This document shows, piece by piece, positions 1 through 4,686 of a DNA stretch of 12,500 nucleotides. A program made the position numbers and the translations under genes. Under the pieces are notes generated by a model. That model made no database searches, was not told where the DNA came from, and worked only from the letters and a program-made list of their open reading frames with translations. The stretch spans positions 1-12,500 of the forward strand of contig DATJZH010000402.1 of assembly GCA_035499215.1 (NCBI GenBank). The letters are read 5' to 3'. Each line of letters opens with the position of its first letter. Positions within the stretch are counted from its first letter, which is position 1. The DNA is from DATJZH01 sp035499215. Lineage in GTDB: Bacteria > Actinomycetota > Actinomycetes > Streptosporangiales > Streptosporangiaceae.

Positions 1-1
1 C

Positions 2-670
2 GGCGTCTGCCTGGCCGAGCTTGACCAGGTGGCGCGGTCGGTGCTGGCGGACGCTGGCGCCACGTCGCCGTTCCTCGGCTACCAGCCCAGCTTCGCCGAC
101 AGGCCTTACCCGGCGGCGATCTGCACCTCGGTGAACGACGCGGCCCTGCACGGGATCCCGACCGGTTACCGGCTGCGGGACGGTGACCTGCTCAGCGTAG
201 ATTGCGGTGCGGTGCTCAACGGCTGGACCGGCGACGCGGCGATCTCGCTGACGATCGGCACGCCGCGGCCATCCGACGGCCGGCTGATCGAGGCGGCCGA
301 GGCGGCACTGGCTGCCGGAATCGCCGCCGCCAGGCCCGGCGCCCGGCTTGGCGACGTGTCGGCTGCGATCGGGTCGATTGCGCGCGCCGCGGGCTACGGG
401 CTGAACACCGATTTCGGCGGGCACGGCGTCGGCCGCACCATGCACGAGTCGCCGTCCGTGCCGAACGAGGGGCGCGCGGGCAAGGGCCTGAAGCTGAGCC
501 CGGGCCTGGTGATCGCGATAGAGCCGTGGTTCATGGCCGGCGGCCAGGACGGCTACCGCCTGGACGACGACGGCTGGACGCTGCGCACCGGTGACGGCAG
601 CAGGGCGGCGCATGTCGAGCACACGGTGGCCGTCACGGCCGCCGGTCCGGTCATCCTCACCGCGCCCTGA
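2..670 (+). CDS. map: Type I methionine aminopeptidase, 5' end outside the window
   Basis: This cytosolic metalloprotease removes the initiator methionine from new proteins. The frame is open from base 2, so the gene starts upstream of the window. A GTG at 29 lies inside the conserved region and is probably not the start. The metal-ligand and active-site motifs of the type I family are all present in order: TSVNDAALHGIP (substrate His), VDCGAVLNGWTGDAA (two Asp ligands), GGHGVGRTMHESP (His ligand and second His), AIEPW (Glu ligand) and VEHTVAVT (last Glu ligand). The protein ends shortly after this last motif, as usual for the short bacterial form without an SH3-like N-terminal extension, although the N-terminus cannot be seen. 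Actinobacteria often carry more than one map copy, and which copy this is cannot be told. The neighbours suggest no functional link with the branched-chain genes. Confidence 0.93.
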   Translation, partial: GVCLAELDQVARSVLADAGATSPFLGYQPSFADRPYPAAICTSVNDAALHGIPTGYRLRDGDLLSVDCGAVLNGWTGDAAISLTIGTPRPSDGRLIEAAEAALAAGIAAARPGARLGDVSAAIGSIARAAGYGLNTDFGGHGVGRTMHESPSVPNEGRAGKGLKLSPGLVIAIEPWFMAGGQDGYRLDDDGWTLRTGDGSRAAHVEHTVAVTAAGPVILTAP

Positions 671-968
671 CGCCTGAGGTCTGCCCTGCCGCCAGGCTGT
701 GCCGGCCGGATCCGTCCGTCGCGCTCAGCCGGCAGATCCGCACATCGCGCTGGGGCGGGAGAGCGCAGCAGTGACATGTTCATCGCCGGCCTGATTCTGG
801 TCAGCCGGTTCGAGAAACGCGAAGACTGAGGCGGAATGTGCGCGGCGGGACGCGGTCTACTAGGCTGCTGCCGGCGTCATGGACCCGACCGAATGGGCCA
901 TTCCCCGTACCCGCCTCGGCGTCGCTCACTGGCGGGTCACCTCAGCGGGATGGCCGCGTCAGCGGCTC
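671..968. other. Intergenic region between convergent genes, no assigned gene
   Basis: About 300 bases separate the map stop from the stop of the opposing small gene. No frame shows a recognisable protein. The only protein-like stretch is a 17-residue frame at 776-829 (MFIAGLILVSRFEKRED) with a hydrophobic core and charged tail, but its nearest purine-rich sequence is about 12 nt away. A GC-rich inverted repeat, ACCCGCC (909-915) with GGCGGGT (931-937), lies just past the end of the opposing gene. Confidence 0.5.
909..937 (-). terminator. Possible terminator hairpin downstream of the small zinc-knuckle gene
   Basis: ACCCGCC at 909-915 and GGCGGGT at 931-937 form a 7-bp GC stem with a 15-nt loop. 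It begins about 30 bases beyond the stop of the minus-strand gene ending at 969. There is no U-tract, so this is either an I-shaped actinobacterial type terminator or a chance GC hairpin. Confidence 0.25.
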
Positions 969-1271
969 TCAGCGGGCCGCCGCCAGGACCGCGGTCTGCG
1001 GCGAGATCGGTCTGCCGCCGACATCGAGGACGGCCGCGCCCGCCGCCGCCAGCGCCGACCGGGATACCTGGTAATGGTGGCCGCAGAGCAGCAGGTCCGT
1101 GGGGTGATCCCGGCCGGGTACCGGCGGCATGATGGCGACGACGGCCGGCCTGGCCGGGCAGCAGCAGGACCGGTCGGCTGTGCTGAGCGCGCGCCAGTCG
1201 ATGACGGGCCGAGCCGGCTGGGGATCCCGCTCGCTCCGCTTGGTGGCGTGCCCGGCGAAGAAGGGGCTCAT
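969..1271 (-). CDS. Small zinc-knuckle protein, DUF7455-like
   Basis: This 100-residue protein of unknown function has its core at about residues 27-80. There, LSTADRSCCCPA is followed 24 residues later by LLLCGHHYQVSRSAL. This matches the pattern I know from the small actinobacterial DUF7455 family: a TDRCDxCGA-like Cys pair, a hydrophobic strand, then LxFCxHH. In usual members the first motif is Cys-x-x-Cys. Here the aligned residues are Ser-Cys-Cys-Cys, so the first ligand is Ser and a neighbouring Cys may replace it. The second half (CGHH) is intact. The insert between the halves (PPVPGRDHPTD) and the N-terminal 25 residues are longer than usual. I chose the ATG at 1271; a GTG at 1358 would add 29 residues. 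Neither has a strong ribosome-binding site. It lies alone between convergent map and the regulator gene. Family assignment is from motif memory and not a search. Confidence 0.62.
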   Translation of the reverse strand: MSPFFAGHATKRSERDPQPARPVIDWRALSTADRSCCCPARPAVVAIMPPVPGRDHPTDLLLCGHHYQVSRSALAAAGAAVLDVGGRPISPQTAVLAAAR

Positions 1272-1469
1272 GAGCACAGGTTCCCGCGGGCGCCCCCCGA
1301 GGGACAGGGTCTCATTTCCCGTGTGCGCAGGCCGAAGGGCCCGGGGGTGCCTGACCACCGGCCGGGACGCCCGCCGGCGCTGTCCGGACCCGCCGGGAAT
1401 ACCTGATGCCTGCCAGCAGTGCGGCGCAAGACCTGCCGATTCTGCGGACGGGACCTCGCGTCGGAAAGT

Positions 1470-1488
1470 CAGGCCCCGGCGGGTCCTG
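1470..1488 (-). terminator. Weak hairpin after the regulator gene
   Basis: On the minus strand, CAGG and CCC pair with GGG and CCTG around a GCC loop, with one A/G mismatch. A short T-run (ACTTTCC) follows. It begins 9 bases beyond the stop of the regulator at 1497-1499. This is a plausible but weak intrinsic terminator. Confidence 0.3.
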
Positions 1489-1496
1489 GAAAGCCG

Positions 1497-2228
1497 CTAG
1501 CGGGCGCCGGCCGCCAGGTCGGCCAGGCTGCGCGCGGCGTCAGCCACCTGCGCGGCCAGACGGCGGCCGGGCGGCTGGCCCAGCCGGCTGGCCGGGCCCG
1601 ACACGCAGACCGCGCCGAGCAGCCTGCCATCAGGCAGGACCGGGGCGCTGACGCTGGCCACGCCCGGCTCCCGCTCGGCGACACTTGCCGCCCAGCCGCG
1701 CCGGCGCACCTCGGCGAGCTCGGCCGCGCCGACCGCGGGAAACCGCTGCGCATCGGGCGACCAGGCGAGCAGCACCTTGCCGCCCGAACCTGCATCAAGC
1801 GGCAGCAGCGCCCCTACCGGCACGCTGTCGCGCAGGCCCGCGCCGGCGTCGCGCGCCGCGATGCACAGCCGCCGGTCACCGGACCGCACGTAGAGCTGGA
1901 CGCTCTCGCCGGTTTCCGCATGGAGCCCGGCCAGCACGGGCACTGCCAGCGCGGCCAGCTCGAGGGCCGGGCCGGCCCGCGCCGCGAGCTCGGTCAGCCG
2001 CGGACCCAGCCGGAACGAGCCGGCGGCGTCCCGCCCGACCAGGCCGTGTGTCTCGAGCGCGACCAGCAGCCGGTGCGCGGTCGGCCGGGGCAGGCCGCTC
2101 TTGTCCGCCAGCGACCGCAGCGGCAGCGGGCCGCCGGCGAGCAGATCAAGCAGGCTGACGGCGCGATCCAGCACGCCGACTCCGGAGACCGGCTTGCCGT
2201 CGGGTGCGGGCTCCCGTAGAGTGCTCAT
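1497..2228 (-). CDS. ndgR: IclR-family regulator of leuCD, NdgR/LtbR/AreB type
   Basis: This 243-residue DNA-binding protein has the usual two-part IclR layout. A winged helix-turn-helix spans about residues 16-80 (VLDRAVSLLDLLAGG, LRSLADKSGLPRPTAHRLLVAL, GLVGRDAAGSFRLGPRL). A ligand-binding domain follows from about residue 95 (VLAGLHAETGESVQLYVRSG, PLDAGSGGKVLLAW, GVASVSAPVLPDGRLLGAVCVSGP). Length and order match the family. The ATG at 2228 has no clear ribosome-binding site upstream, so a leaderless transcript is possible, as is common in actinobacteria. The gene is divergent from leuC across a 198-bp spacer. This is the arrangement known for NdgR of Streptomyces, LtbR of Corynebacterium and AreB of S. 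clavuligerus, IclR proteins that act on leuCD. An inverted repeat 15-31 bases before its own start suggests autoregulation. The IclR call is secure. The ortholog name rests on gene context plus similarity. Confidence 0.88.
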   Translation of the reverse strand: MSTLREPAPDGKPVSGVGVLDRAVSLLDLLAGGPLPLRSLADKSGLPRPTAHRLLVALETHGLVGRDAAGSFRLGPRLTELAARAGPALELAALAVPVLAGLHAETGESVQLYVRSGDRRLCIAARDAGAGLRDSVPVGALLPLDAGSGGKVLLAWSPDAQRFPAVGAAELAEVRRRGWAASVAEREPGVASVSAPVLPDGRLLGAVCVSGPASRLGQPPGRRLAAQVADAARSLADLAAGAR

Positions 2229-2242
2229 ATCGTGAACAGGTT

Positions 2243-2259
2243 ATCTCATAATCTGAGAT
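2243..2259. promoter_or_regulatory. Inverted repeat, candidate regulator operator
   Basis: ATCTCA (2243-2248) and TGAGAT (2254-2259) form a perfect inverted repeat with 5-nt spacing. It lies 15 bases upstream of the regulator start, where it would overlap that gene's promoter. IclR proteins commonly bind short palindromes of this size. The role is inferred from position and symmetry. Confidence 0.5.
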
Positions 2260-2264
2260 CGGTT

Positions 2265-2328
2265 CTGAGATCTTGTCCAGTACCGAGATCTCGTCCGGAC
2301 CCGGGTTCCCGGTACTGAGATCCTGTAC
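2265..2328 (+). promoter_or_regulatory. Three-copy GAGATC element array between ndgR and leuC
   Basis: Three 14-bp copies share the pattern YYGAGATCYYGTMC: CTGAGATCTTGTCC (2265-2278), CCGAGATCTCGTCC (2283-2296) and CTGAGATCCTGTAC (2315-2328). A shorter CTGAGATC also occurs at 2253-2260. The middle copy contains the 10-bp palindrome CGAGATCTCG (2284-2293). AGTACCG (2279-2285) and CGGTACT (2310-2316) form an outer inverted repeat. The array lies 99-162 bases upstream of the leuC start. It is a likely multi-site operator for the divergent regulator, for leuC, or for both. No convincing -35/-10 pair for leuC could be placed. Confidence 0.5.
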
Positions 2329-2384
2329 GGAGATGCCGGCCTGCGTGCACGATGACAGCCCGGACCGAGACGTTGAGCCTGAGC

Positions 2385-2414
2385 ACCGCAAGCTACTGAA
2401 CCGCAAGCTACTGA
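2385..2414 (+). repeat. Perfect 15-bp tandem repeat before the leuC ribosome-binding site
   Basis: ACCGCAAGCTACTGA occurs twice with no gap, at 2385-2399 and 2400-2414, ending 1 base before the leuC Shine-Dalgarno sequence GAGAGG (2416-2421). In one frame each copy reads Arg-Lys-Leu-Leu with the rare codon CTA. That frame opens at an ATG at 2333 with poor start signals and runs through the leuC start to 2509, so it is not a classical leader peptide. The repeat may affect leader RNA structure or may be a recent slippage duplication. Confidence 0.85.
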
Positions 2415-2426
2415 TGAGAGGCGAAT

Positions 2427-3824
2427 GTGACCGGACGCCTTTTCGACAAGGTCTGGGACCGTCACCTCGTGGCCAGCCCCGAGGGCGAGCCTCCGCTGCT
2501 CTACATTGACCTGCACCTGGTGCACGAAGTGACCTCGCCGCAGGCCTTCGAGGGACTGGAGCTGGCCGGCCGCCGGGTGCGCCGGCCCGGCCTGACCCTG
2601 GCCACGATGGATCATGACGTGCCGACCAGGGACCTGGACCAGCCGATCGCCGACGAGCTCGCTGCCGAGCAGATCGCCCGGCTGCGCCGCAACTGCGAGG
2701 TGCACGGCGTGCGGCTGCACGCGCTCGGCAGCATCGACCAGGGCATCGTGCACGTGATCGGCCCGCAGCTTGGCCTGAGCCAGCCGGGCATGACGATCGT
2801 CTGCGGCGATAGCCACACCTCCACCCACGGCGCCTTCGGCGCGCTGGCTTTCGGCATCGGCACGTCGGAGGTGGAGCACGTGCTGGCCACCCAGACGCTG
2901 CGCCAGGTCAAGCCCGCCGCCATGGCCGTGACGGTCGACGGCGAGCTGGCACCGGGCCTGACGGCCAAGGACCTCGTGCTGGGCATCATCAGGGCGCTCG
3001 GGCCGGGCGGCGGCGTCGGCTCGGTGATCGAATACCGGGGCCCGGCGGTGCGCGCCCTGTCGATGGCCGGCCGGATGACGGTGTGCAACATGTCCATCGA
3101 GGCCGGCGCCAGGGCAGGGATGATCGCCCCGGACGAGACAACGTTCGCCTGGCTCGAAGGCCGCCGGCACAGTCCCCGCGGGCGGCAGTGGGAACAGGCC
3201 CTCGACGACTGGCGCGGCCTGGTCACCGACGACGGCGCGGCATTCGACCGGGAAGTCCGGGTGGACGCGGCCGCGCTGCGGCCAGCCGTGACCTGGGGGA
3301 CGACGCCGGCCCAGTCAGTCTTCATCGACGACGTCATCCCTGAGCCGGGGTCGTTCGCGACCCCGGCCGGGCAGCAGGCGGCGCGGCGCGCGCTGACCTA
3401 CATGGACCTCCGGCCCGGCGTCCCGATCAGGGACGTGACCGTGGACGCGGTCTTCATCGGCTCGTGCACCAACGGCCGGCTGGAGGACCTGCGGGCCGCG
3501 GCCGAGGTCATCCGCGGGCGCAAGGTTCATCCGGGCGTGCGGGCGCTGGTGGTGCCAGGCTCCGCCCGGGTCAAGGCGGACGCCGAGGCCGAGGGCCTCG
3601 ATCGGTTCTTCCTGGACGCGGGCTTCGAGTGGCGCTCGGCCGGCTGCTCGATGTGCCTGGGCATGAACGGCGACATCATCGCTCCCGGCGAGCGATGCGC
3701 CTCGACCAGCAACCGGAATTTCGAGGGCCGTCAGGGCCCCGGCGGACGGACCCACCTGGTGGCTCCGGCCGTCGCCGCGGCGACGGCGGTCGCCGGGCAC
3801 TTCACCCTGCCAGGAGACCTGTGA
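2427..3824 (+). CDS. leuC: 3-isopropylmalate/citramalate isomerase, large subunit
   Basis: This is the large [4Fe-4S] subunit of the aconitase-like isomerase. It converts 2-isopropylmalate to 3-isopropylmalate in leucine synthesis and citramalate to 3-methylmalate in the pyruvate route to isoleucine. At 465 residues it has normal length. The cluster cysteines are C347 (FIGSCTNGRLEDL) and C407 and C410 (AGCSMCLGMN). Other family motifs are VCGDSHTSTHGAFG, GIGTSEVEHVLATQTL and the C-terminal STSNRNFEGRQG. The start is GTG at 2427, with GAGAGG five bases upstream. An ATGTGA start-stop pair at 2425-2430 overlaps this start in another frame. The stop TGA shares its last base with the leuD ATG, so the two subunits are probably translationally coupled. 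Expression is likely controlled by the divergent IclR regulator. Confidence 0.96.
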   Translation: MTGRLFDKVWDRHLVASPEGEPPLLYIDLHLVHEVTSPQAFEGLELAGRRVRRPGLTLATMDHDVPTRDLDQPIADELAAEQIARLRRNCEVHGVRLHALGSIDQGIVHVIGPQLGLSQPGMTIVCGDSHTSTHGAFGALAFGIGTSEVEHVLATQTLRQVKPAAMAVTVDGELAPGLTAKDLVLGIIRALGPGGGVGSVIEYRGPAVRALSMAGRMTVCNMSIEAGARAGMIAPDETTFAWLEGRRHSPRGRQWEQALDDWRGLVTDDGAAFDREVRVDAAALRPAVTWGTTPAQSVFIDDVIPEPGSFATPAGQQAARRALTYMDLRPGVPIRDVTVDAVFIGSCTNGRLEDLRAAAEVIRGRKVHPGVRALVVPGSARVKADAEAEGLDRFFLDAGFEWRSAGCSMCLGMNGDIIAPGERCASTSNRNFEGRQGPGGRTHLVAPAVAAATAVAGHFTLPGDL

Positions 3825-4435
3825 TGCCAGGGATACAGCAGATAGCGGGCACCGCCGTGGCGCTGGAGCGCCGCGATGTCGACACCGACCAGATCATTCC
3901 GGCGGCGTGGCTGAAGCGGGTGCAGCGCACCGGATTCGCCCCCGGCCTGTTCGGTGCCTGGCGGGAGAATCCCGACTTCGTGCTGAACAGGCCCGGCGCG
4001 GCTGAGGCGAAGATTCTGGTAGCCGGCGACAATTTCGGCTGCGGCTCGTCCCGCGAGCACGCTGTCTGGGCGCTGCAGGACTTCGGCTTCCAGGCAGTGA
4101 TCGCGCCCAGCTTTGCCGACATCTTCCGGGGCAACGCGGTCAGTTCCGGGCTGGTGCCGGCCGAGGTCGGCGAGGGGGCTGTCACCCGGCTCTTCGCCGC
4201 GCTGGCCGCCCGTCCTGGTGCCCGGGTCGTGGTGGACGTGGCACAGCGCACCGTGGCGATCCCGGCCGCTGGCATCGTGGAGCCGTTCGCGCTGGCTGAT
4301 TACGCGCGCTGGCGGCTGCTGGAGGGGCTCGACGACATCGCGGTGACGCTCCGGCACGAGGAAGAGATCACCGCGTATGAGGCACGACGGCCGCAGTGGC
4401 TGCCCACGGTGACGAATCAGCTCGCCCTGAGCTGA
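3824..4435 (+). CDS. leuD: 3-isopropylmalate/citramalate isomerase, small subunit
   Basis: This 203-residue small (swivel-domain) subunit pairs with LeuC to complete the active site. Family motifs are RRDVDTDQIIPAAWLKR near the N-terminus, GDNFGCGSSREHAVWAL (residues 68-84) and SFADIFRGNAVSSGLVP. Length is normal. The ATG at 3824 has AGGAG (3812-3816) seven bases upstream. A GTG at 3821 is in frame but too close to that site. In many actinobacteria leuD is followed by a gene for an HU-like DNA-binding protein. Here the next gene is ilvB, 251 bases on. No clear terminator follows leuD before the ilvB leader, so read-through from leuCD into the attenuator is possible. Confidence 0.95.
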   Translation: MPGIQQIAGTAVALERRDVDTDQIIPAAWLKRVQRTGFAPGLFGAWRENPDFVLNRPGAAEAKILVAGDNFGCGSSREHAVWALQDFGFQAVIAPSFADIFRGNAVSSGLVPAEVGEGAVTRLFAALAARPGARVVVDVAQRTVAIPAAGIVEPFALADYARWRLLEGLDDIAVTLRHEEEITAYEARRPQWLPTVTNQLALS

Positions 4436-4441
4436 TCCTGC

Positions 4442-4487
4442 GCTATCGTGGGCAGCTGGTAACAGCTATCGTGGGCAGCTAGTAGCA
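4442..4487 (+). repeat. 23-bp tandem repeat upstream of the ilvB leader
   Basis: Two adjacent 23-bp units (4442-4464 and 4465-4487) match at 21 of 23 positions. They share an identical 16-bp start, GCTATCGTGGGCAGCT, and differ only at positions 17 and 21 of the unit. A fragment of the unit's end (GGTAGCA) recurs at 4494-4500. The repeat starts 6 bases after the leuD stop and covers the area where an ilvB promoter would be expected. Confidence 0.85.
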
Positions 4488-4488
4488 T
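4459..4488 (+). promoter_or_regulatory. Possible ilvB promoter
   Basis: GTAACA (4459-4464) and TAGCAT (4483-4488) are spaced by 18 bases, and each matches the housekeeping sigma consensus at 4 of 6 positions. Transcription would start near 4495, about 48 bases before the leader peptide. The match is modest; a start further upstream or read-through from leuCD is also possible. Confidence 0.3.
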
Positions 4489-4542
4489 GTGGTGGTAGCA
4501 GCACGTGTGAGGCAGCCCCCAAGCCGCCAGACGGAGAGCGTC

Positions 4543-4584
4543 GTGTCCCGGCCTTATCAGTACCGAGTAATTCTCATCACGTAG
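4543..4584 (+). CDS. ilvB operon leader peptide
   Basis: A 13-residue open frame, MSRPYQYRVILIT, starts at GTG 4543 with GGAG (4533-4536) six bases upstream. It ends at TAG 4582-4584. Codons 9-12 are Val, Ile, Leu, Ile (GTA, ATT, CTC, ATC), so all three branched-chain amino acids are sensed in a row. GTA and ATT are rare in GC-rich actinobacterial genes. The stop lies inside a hairpin, and an intrinsic terminator follows 30 bases later. This is the layout of a ribosome-mediated attenuator: lack of charged branched-chain tRNAs stalls the ribosome over the control codons and changes RNA folding. Attenuators with such leader peptides are known before ilvB in other actinobacteria, although this peptide sequence is not one I recognise. 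Confidence 0.85.
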   Translation: MSRPYQYRVILIT

Positions 4585-4612
4585 CGCGAACCCGTTCCAG
4601 GGCTCGCGCTAC
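4581..4612 (+). promoter_or_regulatory. Attenuator hairpin 1 overlapping the leader stop codon
   Basis: GTAGCGCGA (4581-4589) pairs perfectly with TCGCGCTAC (4604-4612). After one A/C mismatch the stem continues with CCC (4591-4593) and GGG (4600-4602) around the loop GTTCCA. The 5' arm contains the leader stop codon and begins 3 bases after the last Ile control codon. A ribosome stalled at the Val/Ile/Leu codons would therefore cover it and keep the hairpin from forming. Confidence 0.75.
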
Positions 4613-4613
4613 C

Positions 4614-4648
4614 ACCTCTTTGCCGACACGGCAGGGAGGTTTTTTGTT
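4614..4648 (+). terminator. Intrinsic terminator of the ilvB attenuator
   Basis: ACCTCTTTGCCG (4614-4625) pairs over its full 12 bases with CGGCAGGGAGGT (4629-4640), with two G-U pairs and a 3-nt ACA loop. Six T's follow at 4640-4645, then GTT. This is a canonical rho-independent terminator, unusual in such GC-rich DNA. It lies 39 bases before the ilvB start and after the leader peptide, as expected for a conditional terminator. Confidence 0.9.
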
Positions 4649-4686
4649 GGCTCGCCAGACCCCCTGAAAGAAGAAGGAGCATTCCC

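Noticed and set aside
1419..1490. Cys-x-x-Cys motifs (TCRFCGRDL, ACQQCGARP) in two plus-strand frames before the end of the regulator gene
   Set aside because: The two motifs come from overlapping frames of the same bases. One frame runs on antisense through the regulator gene and the other is antisense to the small zinc-knuckle gene. No second zinc pair or good start is present.
2333..2509. Classical leucine leader peptide for leuC
   Set aside because: The frame with CTA codons has no well-spaced ribosome-binding site, continues through the leuC start, and no terminator hairpin with a T-run lies between it and leuC. Kept only as a finding about the repeat.
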